Below, piece after piece: positions 41,232 to 50,839 of a stretch of DNA of 64,000 nt. The stretch is from positions 124,001-188,000 of the forward strand of contig NZ_JASE01000002.1 of the NCBI RefSeq assembly GCF_000622325.1, read 5' to 3'. The notes beneath the pieces were generated by a model, which did not search any database, was not told the origin of the DNA, and saw only the letters and a program-made list of their open reading frames with translations. Position numbers and translations under genes: made by a program. The stretch's first letter is position 1. Each line of letters begins with the position of its first letter. The stretch comes from Sulfitobacter geojensis (GTDB lineage Bacteria; Pseudomonadota; Alphaproteobacteria; Rhodobacterales; Rhodobacteraceae).

Positions 41232-42899
41232 ATGTCTAATGGTTTAAACGGGTTTGACTATATCGTAATCGGTGGCGGGTCTGCGGGCTGTCTTATGGCA
41301 AACCGCCTCAGCGCCGATCCGGCCAACACCGTCCTGTTGCTTGAGGCTGGCAAGCCAGACACCTATCCCTGGATTCACATCCCCGTCGGCTATCTTTATT
41401 GCATCGGCAATCCGCGCGCCGACTGGATGTACAAGACAGAGCCAGACAAAGGCCTGAACGGGCGCAGCCTTCTTTATCCACGCGGCAAGACGCTTGGAGG
41501 CTGCTCCTCGATCAACGGGATGATCTACATGCGCGGTCAGGCGCGTGATTATGACAACTGGGCGAAACTGACAGGCGAGAATGCGTGGAATTGGGAAAAC
41601 TCGCTCGTCGATTTCAAGGCGCATGAAAATCACTACAAACTGGATGACGGCGCTGATCCTGTCACGGGTGACAACAGCCGATTTTCAGATATGCACGGGC
41701 ACGGCGGCGAATGGCGGATCGAAAAGCAGCGCCTTCAGTGGGACGTGCTAGACAGCTTTTCTGATGCAGCCGCGCAGACGGGTGTCGAGAAAACCGAAGA
41801 TTTCAATAGTGGCGATAACGCGGGTGTTGGCTACTTTGACGTCAATCAGCGTTCGGGTTGGCGCTGGAACACGTCCAAGGCATTTCTAAGGTCCGCAAAA
41901 AGGCGCGAAAACCTGACGATCTGGACCGAAGCGCAGGTTGAAAAGCTGAACTTTGAAAAAGATGGTGACGGCGCGTTGCGCTGTATTGGCGCCAAGGTCC
42001 ACCGTGCGGGCACGCCCGTAGACGTCACGGCGCGCAAAGAAGTTGTTCTCTCTGCCGGGGCGGTCAATTCGCCGCAAATCCTACAGCTGTCCGGAATCGG
42101 GCCTGCCGCTTTGCTAAAGGAACACGGCATCGACGTGGTGATGGATCAGCCGTTCGTTGGCGAAAACTTGCAGGACCATTTGCAAATCCGCGCCGTTTTC
42201 AAAGTTAAGGGCACCGCCACTATGAACACGCTGGCGAACTCCTTGGCTGGCAAGGCCAAGATCGGTCTGCAGTATCTGTTCAAACGCTCCGGTCCGATGA
42301 GTATGTCACCTAGCCAGCTGGGCGCCTTTACCCGATCTGATCCAAGCCGCACGCACGCCAACCTTGAATATCACGTGCAGCCTTTGAGCCTCGAAGCATT
42401 TGGAGAAGACCTGCACGATTTTCCAGCCATGACAGTCAGCGTGTGCAACCTGAATCCCACGAGCCGCGGCCATGTGCGGATTGCAACGGGAGATTTTCGC
42501 GATGCGCCCAAGATATCGCCGAACTATCTAAACACCGAGGACGACCGCAAAGTCGCCGCAGATAGCCTGCGGCAAGTTCGTGAAATCATGTCGCAGCCGG
42601 CGATGGAGCCTTATGTGCCCGAGGAATACAAACCCGGTGTTCAGTATCAAAGTGATGAAGATCTGGCCCGTCTCGCGGGGGACATCGCCAGCACCATTTT
42701 TCACCCTGTCGGCACCGTCAAAATGGGCCGGGATGATGACCCAAGCGCCGTTCTGGACCCGCATCTACGCGTTAAGGGCGTCGCTGGTCTGCGCGTGGTG
42801 GATGCCTCGGTCATGCCCGAGATTACCAGCGGCAACACAAACTCGCCCACGATCATGATTGCCGAGAAAGCCGCCGGCTGGATGCTGGCGGGGGAATAA
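41232..42899 (+). CDS. GMC-family FAD alcohol dehydrogenase (DddA/BetA-like)
   Basis: ATG 41232 gives 555 residues. The FAD-binding motif YIVIGGGSAGCLMANRL lies near residues 10-26, the GMC signature GKTLGGCSSINGMIYMRG near 85-102, the second signature GAVNSPQILQLSGIG near 275-290, and the catalytic His in FHPVGTVKMG near 490 with SGNTNSPT near 533. The family includes choline dehydrogenase and DddA, which oxidises 3-hydroxypropionate from DMSP cleavage in Halomonas. Lying 40 bp before dddD, a DddA-like role is likely; choline or another alcohol is the alternative. Confidence 0.85.
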   Translation: MSNGLNGFDYIVIGGGSAGCLMANRLSADPANTVLLLEAGKPDTYPWIHIPVGYLYCIGNPRADWMYKTEPDKGLNGRSLLYPRGKTLGGCSSINGMIYMRGQARDYDNWAKLTGENAWNWENSLVDFKAHENHYKLDDGADPVTGDNSRFSDMHGHGGEWRIEKQRLQWDVLDSFSDAAAQTGVEKTEDFNSGDNAGVGYFDVNQRSGWRWNTSKAFLRSAKRRENLTIWTEAQVEKLNFEKDGDGALRCIGAKVHRAGTPVDVTARKEVVLSAGAVNSPQILQLSGIGPAALLKEHGIDVVMDQPFVGENLQDHLQIRAVFKVKGTATMNTLANSLAGKAKIGLQYLFKRSGPMSMSPSQLGAFTRSDPSRTHANLEYHVQPLSLEAFGEDLHDFPAMTVSVCNLNPTSRGHVRIATGDFRDAPKISPNYLNTEDDRKVAADSLRQVREIMSQPAMEPYVPEEYKPGVQYQSDEDLARLAGDIASTIFHPVGTVKMGRDDDPSAVLDPHLRVKGVAGLRVVDASVMPEITSGNTNSPTIMIAEKAAGWMLAGE

Positions 42900-42939
42900 C
42901 CAGATAACCCGAAAAACTTGACGTCTAACAGGAGGTCAT

Positions 42940-45447
42940 ATGCGTAACTCATTTTCAAACTTGCCACTTATGGGCGTGAAAGTCGTTGATTTTGGACAAT
43001 ATATTGCCGGCCCCGCCGTCGCGATGTTGCTAGGGGATTTGGGGGCTACGGTCGTTCATATCGACCCTCCCGATGGTCCTATGTGGGACAATCCGGCCAA
43101 TGCCACGCTCAACAGAAACAAGGTCATCGTGAACCTTGATCTAAAGTCTGATGAGGGGCTTGAGAAGGCACGCGCGCTTTGCGATGAGGCTGATATCATC
43201 GTCGAGAACTTTCGCCCCGGCAAAATGGCCAAGCTTGGTTTTGATTTTGCCGCCATGCGCGAAGACCGCCCCGAGCTGATCACGATTTCGGTCCCGGGCT
43301 TTGCCTCAAACGATGCCGAACGCCGTGAACTTCGCGCCTATGAAAGCATCGTTTCGGCCAGTTCGGGTGTGTTTACCGATATGGGGCTGAACCGTGTTTT
43401 GATGGGGTTGAACCCGTCGTTCTCTCCGCTACCGCTCGCCTCGGCCTATGCCTCCCAGATTGCGGCCTCTGCCACAGTTCTGGCGCTGCAATCACGCCAG
43501 ATCACGGGGCTGGGCGACCAGATCGAAGTGCCGCTGGCCGCCGCCGTCATGGAAGGGCTGTGTTATAATTCGATCCACGTTGACGGGATGCCCGAACGCT
43601 ACCTGACCCAACGCGAGACCGAAATCGTACGCCGCCGCATCGAAGGCCTGCCGATGAACGTCAGCTTTGAGGAGCTGCAAGAATTGATGGACCCGTTCTT
43701 TCGCAGCTATATGTGCAAGGACGGGCGCGGGTTCTATGTGGTTTGCCCCAGCCACAAAAACCACGCACGGCGCTGCCTTGAAGTGCTGGGCATCTACGAT
43801 GAACTTGTCGAAGACGGCCTGACATCGGAGGAAGACACCTACAAGCCGTGGTCCGAATGGGAGAGCAAGACCTCGCTCGGCGTTTACCCGATGCCCAAGG
43901 ATTGGGCCGACAAGATTTCGGCACGGATGAAAGAGGTCTTCATGACGCGGACCTCGCACGAGTGGAAAAAGATGTTCGGACGGGGCTTGATCCCCGGTGC
44001 GCCGCAACGTTGGCTGCAAGAATGGATCCACGACGAATATGCCGAAGCATCCGGATTGATGATTGATGTGCATGATCCCGTTTATGGCGAAATGACTCAA
44101 CCCGGGCCTGTCGTCTGGATGGAGGAAAGCGGCGAGGAAGCGCTGAAACCGATGCCGCGCCGTTGGGTGGAATTCGATGAAGCCCTGAAAATCCTGAAGA
44201 AACATCGGACCGAAATTCCCGATGAAACCGAAGCTCAGAACCAAGAGGCTTGGTTGACTGGCGTAAAGATTTTGGACCTGTGTAATGTGATCGCGGGGCC
44301 GCACTCGGCCAGTTATCTGGCGCGCTTTGGGGCCGAGGTGATCAAGCTTGAGCCAGCCGATCCCATGTATGACAGCTGGAACACCGTCATCTACGGCATG
44401 TCGCAAATGCGCGGGAAACGTTCCATCCTTGCAGACATCACTTCGCGCCACGGCCGTCAGGTGTTTGAAGACCTTGTAAAATATGTGGACGTGATTGTCT
44501 GGAACGCGCCTGATAACCAGATCGCAAAGATGGGACTGGACGCAGGCAATCTGCGCAAGCTCAACCCTGACGCATTGTTCTGCAAACTGGATTGCTTTAG
44601 CGGCGTACGGCGCGGGGCGCGTACCGATTATATTGGCTATGACGATCTTGTGCAGGCCACCACGGGTATCATGCTGCGCTTCGGCGGCGGGATGGATCGC
44701 CCCGAAGAGCACGCCCATGTTGGCACCATTGATGTCATGTGCGGGTTTGGCGGGGCCTTGGGCGTGGCGGCGGCGCTCTATCAGAAGTACCGCTTTGGCC
44801 GCATCGGACGCGGGCGTACCTCGCTATCTTCCAACAGCGGGCTGTTACAGGTGCCGTTTGCTTTTGATTTCAAAGGGCGCGACCTGTTTGATGAACCCTC
44901 GGGCCCGGAAGCCAGTGGATATGACGCGCTGACACGTTTCTACAGCACCGCCTCGCGCCACATCCTGCTGAGCGCCTATGAACATGACCTGCCGCTATTT
45001 CGCAACGTCGAGGGCCTAGAGGACCTGCCAGATCTGCCCGAAGTAGATCGCGCACCCTTTCTGGCCACTGTTTTTCTCGCCCAGCCCGCCGAGGAATGGG
45101 TCGCGCGATTGCAAGCCGCCGACATTGGTGCCGTGGTGTGTGAAAACCTTGATTCCTTGCGCGCCATGAACTTGCGCGAGGCCGATGGAAAAGCCGGAAC
45201 AGAAAACGGCAGCTATTCGTTTTCCTACTACCCCGACCACCCGAGCGGGCACGAGGTCATCCAGCTGGACCCTTATGCTGTGCGCTCTGTGCGTGGCGAA
45301 ATCACAGCCGTAACGCCTGCCGAGAAATTCGGAGCCTCGACCCGCGCGATCCTGCGGCAGTTGGGCTACGTCGATACTGCCATTGAGGCAATGATTGAAT
45401 CCGGAAATCTGAGCGAGTCTTGGAGCGAGGAGTATTTGCCAAGTTAA
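42940..45447 (+). CDS. dddD: DMSP CoA-transferase/lyase DddD
   Basis: The 835-residue protein is a tandem of two class III (CaiB/BaiF) CoA-transferase domains, the architecture and length of DddD. Domain one begins GVKVVDFGQYIAGPAVAMLL; domain two begins GVKILDLCNVIAGPHSASYL near residue 443. The second domain has GYDDLVQATTG with acidic residues D568/D569, placed where the catalytic Asp forms the enzyme-CoA intermediate, while domain one has no obvious equivalent. DddD attaches CoA to DMSP and releases DMS and 3-hydroxypropionyl-CoA. Neighbouring LysR, GMC oxidoreductase and BCCT genes match known ddd clusters. A ribosome-binding site AGGAGG precedes ATG 42940. Confidence 0.83.
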   Translation: MRNSFSNLPLMGVKVVDFGQYIAGPAVAMLLGDLGATVVHIDPPDGPMWDNPANATLNRNKVIVNLDLKSDEGLEKARALCDEADIIVENFRPGKMAKLGFDFAAMREDRPELITISVPGFASNDAERRELRAYESIVSASSGVFTDMGLNRVLMGLNPSFSPLPLASAYASQIAASATVLALQSRQITGLGDQIEVPLAAAVMEGLCYNSIHVDGMPERYLTQRETEIVRRRIEGLPMNVSFEELQELMDPFFRSYMCKDGRGFYVVCPSHKNHARRCLEVLGIYDELVEDGLTSEEDTYKPWSEWESKTSLGVYPMPKDWADKISARMKEVFMTRTSHEWKKMFGRGLIPGAPQRWLQEWIHDEYAEASGLMIDVHDPVYGEMTQPGPVVWMEESGEEALKPMPRRWVEFDEALKILKKHRTEIPDETEAQNQEAWLTGVKILDLCNVIAGPHSASYLARFGAEVIKLEPADPMYDSWNTVIYGMSQMRGKRSILADITSRHGRQVFEDLVKYVDVIVWNAPDNQIAKMGLDAGNLRKLNPDALFCKLDCFSGVRRGARTDYIGYDDLVQATTGIMLRFGGGMDRPEEHAHVGTIDVMCGFGGALGVAAALYQKYRFGRIGRGRTSLSSNSGLLQVPFAFDFKGRDLFDEPSGPEASGYDALTRFYSTASRHILLSAYEHDLPLFRNVEGLEDLPDLPEVDRAPFLATVFLAQPAEEWVARLQAADIGAVVCENLDSLRAMNLREADGKAGTENGSYSFSYYPDHPSGHEVIQLDPYAVRSVRGEITAVTPAEKFGASTRAILRQLGYVDTAIEAMIESGNLSESWSEEYLPS

Positions 45448-45592
45448 CCACGTGGTGGGCATGCCTCGACTGGGTGGAGGTCCAAGACCAACACCCGCCA
45501 CATTCGCGCCAGACAAGCAGCATTGACCGCGTCGCAATTGCGTGTGGAACAACCAACTGCGTCTGGCCTTCATCAGCCATTTAGGAGGAGAC

Positions 45593-47248
45593 ATGGCCAA
45601 TAAACCCCCATTGATGGACTTACCCATCCAAACCGCCGATCGCGGTTTCTATGCTGGTTTCAGCAAAGACGTTGCGATCACATCCAAGATCCTGATCGCG
45701 GCGCTAATCGTCTGGGCCATTGCCGTGCCCGAAACGGCCGCGACAATCCTTGGCGATCTGAATGGGTCCCTTCTTGGGACCTTCTCGAGCTGGTATATCT
45801 ACGTGGTCGCCCTTTTTCTGATCGTTTGTGTTGTTCTGGCGCTGATCCCAAGGACGGGCCGTTTGAAGCTTGGCCTTGAGAGTGACACGCCGGAATTTTC
45901 CAATTTCTCATGGTTCTCGATGATGTTCGGGGCCGGGATCGGGATTGGTATGCTAACGTTCGCGACCGCCGAACCGATGTACCATTTCGCAACGAACCCA
46001 AATGTCATCATGGGCGAGAGCGGTGCGTCCGCCGCTGACAACGTCAACAATGCCTACCTCTGGTCCTTTTTGCACTGGGGCTTTTCGGCATGGGCGTGTT
46101 ACGCGATTGTCGGGCTGTCCCTGGCCTATTTTTCGTATCGCCGCAATCTGCCTCTTACGATCCGCTCTGCGCTGACCCCACTCTTTGGAGAGAGCCTGTC
46201 CGGCATCCTTGGCCATATCGTTGACGTTGTGGCTGTTGTCGCGACCATTCTGGGCGTGGCGCAGACGCTTGGTTTCGGGGTGGAACAATTCGTCTCGGGC
46301 CTTAACCGTATTGGTTTCGGCGATTGGCTCATCGTTGCAGAAACCGGCAAACCATCAACAGCAGGCGTTATCACCGCACTGTTGGTGATCATGGGCGCGT
46401 CCACATTGTCGGCGCTGTCTGGCGTTGGCAAAGGCATCAAGTGGCTCTCCAACATCAACATGGGGCTGAGCTTCTTTCTGCTGGCTTTCTTCCTGCTCTT
46501 TGGCTCAACGTTCTTCGGGTTGAGCGCTCTTGTCGAAGGCCTCGTCACTTACATTATCCAGTTGCCAAAACTTCTGTTTACGGTGTGGACCTCTGACGGG
46601 GTTGACGGCAGCGAAGCCGCACAGCTTGCAAGCTGGCAAGGCGGCTGGTCCGTCTTTTATTGGGCATGGTGGATTGCATTTGCGCCATTCGTGGGTGTCT
46701 TTCTTGCGCGCATCTCGCGCGGGCGTTCGGTTCGGGAATACATCCTGGGCGCAATTATCATTCCCTCGGTCATGTGTTTTGTCTGGTTTACGATCGTAGG
46801 CGGAACCGCAATCGATCTGACCCTTAACGGCGGGGCAGGCGATGCGATTTCCGGAGCAGGTCAACAGAACCAGTTGTTTGCGATGCTCGACTTTGTCCTC
46901 CGGTCTGGGCTGGCATGGGGCATGGCTGTGATTGTCGTGGTGCTGTTGCTCACATATCTTGTGACAACAGCGGATTCAGCGATCCTGATCGTGAACACCA
47001 TCAACGCCGCGGGCGCAGAAAAGCCATCCGGTCGGCCGCACATCATCTTTTGGGGTGTTGCGTTGTCGTTGGTCGTTGGTGGCTTGCTCATCGCGGGGGG
47101 CGTGGGCGCGATCCAGTCCGCTATGGTCATTGGTGCCTTGCCGTTTTCGCTTGTGATGGTTCTGATGTGCGCTTCGCTCGTCAAAGCGATTGTTAAGGAC
47201 GGGATGCGCGAGAAGAATGGCGTGCAGACGGTTCATGAAGTCGAATAG
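45593..47248 (+). CDS. BCCT-family transporter, probably for DMSP/betaine
   Basis: ATG 45593 follows AGGAGG and gives 551 residues with about 12 membrane helices. BCCT hallmarks are present: FGAGIGIGMLTFATAEPM, LHWGFSAWACYAIVG and the aromatic-rich WAWWIAFAPFVGVFLARISRGR segment. BCCT carriers import betaine, carnitine or choline with Na+ or H+, and DddT of Marinomonas is a BCCT-type DMSP importer. Its place after dddD and before a strong terminator makes DMSP uptake the best guess. It lies 145 bp after dddD, so it may have its own promoter. Confidence 0.9.
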   Translation: MANKPPLMDLPIQTADRGFYAGFSKDVAITSKILIAALIVWAIAVPETAATILGDLNGSLLGTFSSWYIYVVALFLIVCVVLALIPRTGRLKLGLESDTPEFSNFSWFSMMFGAGIGIGMLTFATAEPMYHFATNPNVIMGESGASAADNVNNAYLWSFLHWGFSAWACYAIVGLSLAYFSYRRNLPLTIRSALTPLFGESLSGILGHIVDVVAVVATILGVAQTLGFGVEQFVSGLNRIGFGDWLIVAETGKPSTAGVITALLVIMGASTLSALSGVGKGIKWLSNINMGLSFFLLAFFLLFGSTFFGLSALVEGLVTYIIQLPKLLFTVWTSDGVDGSEAAQLASWQGGWSVFYWAWWIAFAPFVGVFLARISRGRSVREYILGAIIIPSVMCFVWFTIVGGTAIDLTLNGGAGDAISGAGQQNQLFAMLDFVLRSGLAWGMAVIVVVLLLTYLVTTADSAILIVNTINAAGAEKPSGRPHIIFWGVALSLVVGGLLIAGGVGAIQSAMVIGALPFSLVMVLMCASLVKAIVKDGMREKNGVQTVHEVE

Positions 47249-47254
47249 GTAAGG

Positions 47255-47277
47255 AAAGGGGGCCATGCGCCCCCTTT
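47255..47277 (+). terminator. rho-independent terminator after the BCCT gene
   Basis: AAAGGGGGC (47255-47263) pairs with GCCCCCTTT (47269-47277) around a CATGC loop and runs into a T-tract to 47280. It lies 6 bp after the stop codon and closes the DMSP gene set. Confidence 0.9.
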
Positions 47278-47280
47278 TTT

Positions 47281-47894
47281 GAGCACCCGACGCCGAAAAA
47301 GCAAAAGAGGCCGAACCCCAAGTGCTTTCCTTACATAAACACTCAGTCGCAAACAGGTCCTTATTCTAACCTGTTTTAGTTGTCTACATTTCGGGTTTAC
47401 ACAGCTTTCGTTGATTTCGAATTAGCCTGCCCAATTCTGTTTGTCAGGCAAAGCTGAACTCCGATCAATGGGAGGCGGTTCGATTGGCAAAAGTCTGTTT
47501 TTTTCCAACCGTTGAAAGGATGCAACGAGGCCATACCAAACCTATGGACATCTTGCGGCATGCGATCGCGGCATGAAAGGTTCCGCACGTGCAAAAATCC
47601 CTCTGCTGCGAAGCGGCGGGGACACCGGTTGTTCGTGCTTGGCGCAGTGAATATCAAACGACCAAGATCAAATCGCGGACCAATCTGCCGTTCGTCGCGC
47701 CAGCTTGGTCATCGCTGCAGCGGCTGGACAACCGAAACTCACTGCGAAAACAGCCTACAATACCGAATTAGTTGTAAGCAGACGGAGTGGATACCCTGAT
47801 ACAAAAATAGGCGGTAATATATGGTCTTGTCGCGTGCCTGCAGTAGTTGCGCGCCCGAAGGAGGCATTGGAGATCAAGACGAAAGGGTGAGGTC
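47281..47894. other. non-coding interval between DMSP and threonate blocks
   Basis: I see no convincing gene in these 614 bases. The frames that stay open have no family-like sequence and no good ribosome-binding sites. There is one inverted repeat, AAACAGGT/ACCTGTTT (47351-47358 and 47369-47376, 10-base loop). The reading frame to 47890 (ending VPAVVARPKEALEIKTKG) looks protein-like for its last 20 codons and may be a degraded remnant. Confidence 0.5.
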
Positions 47895-48962
47895 TCAGCG
47901 ACCTAAGTAGGGTTTCATGCTTCCGGATTGGTATCGTTGGGCCATGTCCGAAAGCGGAATGGACGAGATTTTTGACGCCATTCCGGCGCAACCAAACCGC
48001 TCAAACCGGTCGAAACAGACCGCCGACATAGCGTCCACACCCGGTGCTAAATACTTGCGGGGATTGAATTGCCCCTTGTCCTCGGCAAACACCGTACGGA
48101 TCGCACCGGTGAGGGCCATGCGCAGGTCGGTGTCGATGTTCACCTTGCGCACCCCATACTTGATGCCCAGCTCTATCTCTTCCAAGGGCACGCCCCAAGT
48201 TGGGGCGATTTCACCGCCATGTTCGTTGATGATGTCCTGCAGTTCTTGCGGAACAGAGGAGGAGCCGTGCATCACAAGGTGCGTGTCCGGCAGTTTGGCG
48301 TGGATCGACTTGAGCGCGTCCATGGCGAGGATATCGCCGTCCGGTTTGCGAGTGAACTTGTAGGCTCCGTGGCTGCTTCCGATGGCGATGGCGAGGGCGT
48401 CGACCTCGGTGCGCCGAACAAATTCCGCAGCTTCATCTGCATCCGTCACGAGCTGGTCCCGACTCAATTCCCCATCAAATCCATGACCGTCTTCCGCCTC
48501 ACCCCTGCCGGTTTCCAGAGAGCCGAGATGCCCGATCTCGCCCTCTACCGAAGCACCGACAAGGTGGGCCATTTCGCTGACCTTTGCTGTAACGTTCGCG
48601 TTGTATTCGAAGTCCGAAGGCGTGGTGCCATCCTCAGTCAAGGACCCGTCCATCATGACCGAGGAAAAGCCGTTCACAAGTGCCGAAAGGCAAGTTTGCG
48701 GAGAATTTCCATGGTCCTGGTGCATGCAGATCGGCAAATGCGGATACATCTCAATCGCTGCACGAATAAGGTGTGCGAGAACGATGTCGTTGGCGAATGC
48801 CCGCGCCCCACGGCTGGCCTGCATGATGACTGGGCTGTTCGCTTTGTCGGCCGCTTTCATGATGGCTAGCATCTGTTCCATATTATTGACGTTAAACGCC
48901 GGGAGGCCGTAGTCATGCTCGGCGGCGTGATCAAGAAGTTGGCGAAGGGAAATCAGTGGCAT
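47895..48962 (-). CDS. fba: class II fructose-bisphosphate aldolase
   Basis: ATG 48962 gives 355 residues. Zinc ligands and catalytic residues are visible: [12 protein letters not shown] (Asp and His), [18 protein letters not shown] and VMHGSSSVP, followed by [13 protein letters not shown]. The sequence is the CbbA-like type with the EIGHLG...EDGHGF loop. It condenses DHAP with glyceraldehyde-3-phosphate or runs in reverse. It is the last gene of the threonate operon, which yields DHAP through OtnC. The frame is intact. Confidence 0.93.
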   Translation of the reverse strand: MPLISLRQLLDHAAEHDYGLPAFNVNNMEQMLAIMKAADKANSPVIMQASRGARAFANDIVLAHLIRAAIEMYPHLPICMHQDHGNSPQTCLSALVNGFSSVMMDGSLTEDGTTPSDFEYNANVTAKVSEMAHLVGASVEGEIGHLGSLETGRGEAEDGHGFDGELSRDQLVTDADEAAEFVRRTEVDALAIAIGSSHGAYKFTRKPDGDILAMDALKSIHAKLPDTHLVMHGSSSVPQELQDIINEHGGEIAPTWGVPLEEIELGIKYGVRKVNIDTDLRMALTGAIRTVFAEDKGQFNPRKYLAPGVDAMSAVCFDRFERFGCAGMASKISSIPLSDMAQRYQSGSMKPYLGR

Positions 48963-49027
48963 TTCAAGCGCTCCATTGTGGCGCAATGCACCAGGAAAAT
49001 TGAAGATAGCGGCTCAGGGGACTGTGT

Positions 49028-50036
49028 TTAGCTCTCGCGGTGATATCGCTCCAGAACGGCTACTTCCTCTTTCGAGCCAAGGATCACGGGAACACGTTGA
49101 TGATGCGAGTTTGGTTGCACATCCAGAATGCGTTCGGTACCCGTAGACGCGGAACCAGCTGCCTGTTCGACAATCAACGCCATCGGGTTGGCCTTGTACA
49201 TCAAGCGTAGCTCGCCGCCGTCAGCGTTATTGCCCGCGTCACGCGGATAGAGGAACACGCCACCGCGGATCAGGATCCGGTGGACTTCAGCAACCATCGA
49301 AGCAGTCCAGCGCATGTTGAAGGTCTTTTCACGTGGGCCGTCTTTGCCTCGGATGCATTCGTCAAAATAGCGCTTCACCGGTTGATCCCAGAGTGTGTAA
49401 CGAGAGGCGTTGCTTGCAAATTCGCCCGTGGCCTTGGGGATCGTCATATCGGGGAAGGTCAAGCGGAATTCACCGGTGCCCTGTTGATGCGTAAAACCAT
49501 GCACGCCATTGCCGGTCGTGATGACGAGAGCGGTCGAAGGGCCATAGACCGAATAACCGGCACCGATCTGCTCAGCGCCCACGCGCAGCACGGACCGGTC
49601 GTCAGTGGCATCAATAGCTGTGGGCAGTTGCGAGATCGAAAAGATGGATCCGACGGAAAGGTTAACATCGAGGTTTGAAGACCCATCAAGCGGGTCGAAA
49701 TAAACGAGGTAATCCCCGGCTTCAGGCTTGTCTTTCAGCCAAGTAAACCTCGTCGACCTCTTCCGAAACCAGCGCAGCAACGCGCCCGCAATTCGAACAG
49801 TGTCGGACAAAGACATCGTTGGCGATCACATCGAGCTGCTTTTGCGTCTCCCCCAGAACATTGGTCGACGTCGTAGCTCCCAGCCTGCCAGCGAACGCTC
49901 CGCCGCGAATTTGGTGAGAGATGATCCGACAAGAAGTCGCAATGTCTTCGAGAAGGAAGATCAGATCCTTGTCCAGTTTGCGCTGACTTCGTTGGGACAA
50001 CAGAAATTCGCGAAGGGTGATTTGATCAGCGCTCAT
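49028..50036 (-). pseudogene. fbp: fructose-1,6-bisphosphatase with a one-base frameshift
   Basis: The N-terminal half (from ATG 50036: ITLREFLLSQRSQRK, then TSTNVLGETQKQLDVIANDV) and the C-terminal half (DYLVYFDPLDGSSNLDVN, the metal-binding FBPase signature, to the end at 49028) lie in different frames. The span of 1009 bases equals 336 codons plus one base. Removing one A from the AAA run at 49733-49735 joins them as EEVDEVYLAEDKPEAGDY, which reads like a normal FBPase. Without a frameshift event the protein stops at 49722 before the active site. It may be a true pseudogene or a sequencing error. It would convert fructose bisphosphate to fructose-6-phosphate. Confidence 0.88.
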
Positions 50037-50080
50037 GGCACAGGCCTTTTCTTTGAAGGGGCAGCACAGACGCCCAAGTG

Positions 50081-50839
50081 TCAGGTGTCGTTCATCCAAC
50101 TCAGCGTCGCATCCGTGTCACCGCCGGGCTTGTATTCGGCTCCCAGGGGCGCGTCATATCGCAGCCGTGCGATGGTGCTGAAGATGTGGGTATAGTTGAC
50201 CTCACCGTGGTCCGGGGCCCCCCGATCGGGGACTGAGGCGAACTGGATATGACCAATTGAGGGCAGGAGCGTTTCGATCCGGTGGGTCAGGTCACCCTCC
50301 ATCAGCTGCACGTGGTAGCAATCAAACATGAGTTTCAGGTTCGAGACCCCGACGTCGACGATCACGGCCAGCGCTTGATCGGTCGTGGTCAGGAAATAGC
50401 CCGGCGCGTCATATCTATTCAACGGCTCGATCAGGATCGTGATCCCGTAGGGGGCCGCCTTTTCGCAAGCGTAGCGCAGGTTTTCGACGAAGGTCTCATG
50501 GGCATCGCGGCCCTCCGCAAACCCGGCCATGACGTGGATATTGGGCGTGTTGATCGCGACCGCATAGGCAATAGCCTCATCAATGGCGGCGCGTGCGTCT
50601 TCCTCGCGTCCGGGCAACGCGGACAATCCGTTCTCGCCGCCGGCGACATCCCCGCGCCGGGTGTTGAGCCCCAACATGCGTAGGCCGGTTTCTTGCAGGG
50701 CCACCTTCACATCCCCGGCGGGCACGTCATAAGGCCAATGGCACTCCACGGCATCAAACCCTGCGGCTTTGGCCGCATGGATCGCGTCAGGCAAAGGCCG
50801 GTCCGCCCACAGAAACCCCAAGTTCGCAGAAAATTTCAT
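50081..50839 (-). CDS. otnI: 2-oxo-tetronate isomerase (hydroxypyruvate isomerase family)
   Basis: ATG 50839 overlaps the otnC stop (ATGA) and gives 252 residues. It is a TIM-barrel AP_endonuc_2 protein of the Hyi family with AVECHWPYDVPA, TILIEPLNRYDAPGYFL (catalytic Glu), FDCYHVQLMEGDL and GEVNY. In the threonate pathway OtnI isomerises 2-oxo-tetronate to 3-oxo-tetronate. The full neighbour set (ltnD, otnK, otnC) supports this over hydroxypyruvate isomerisation. Confidence 0.92.
   Translation of the reverse strand: MKFSANLGFLWADRPLPDAIHAAKAAGFDAVECHWPYDVPAGDVKVALQETGLRMLGLNTRRGDVAGGENGLSALPGREEDARAAIDEAIAYAVAINTPNIHVMAGFAEGRDAHETFVENLRYACEKAAPYGITILIEPLNRYDAPGYFLTTTDQALAVIVDVGVSNLKLMFDCYHVQLMEGDLTHRIETLLPSIGHIQFASVPDRGAPDHGEVNYTHIFSTIARLRYDAPLGAEYKPGGDTDATLSWMNDT

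Noticed and set aside
43492..44718. Minus-strand open frame of 408 codons
   Set aside because: It is antisense to the DddD gene in high-GC DNA, with no family-like sequence and no ribosome-binding site.
47512..47890. Overlapping open frames after the BCCT terminator
   Set aside because: Three short frames compete, none has a good start or a family pattern; kept only as a possible degraded remnant.
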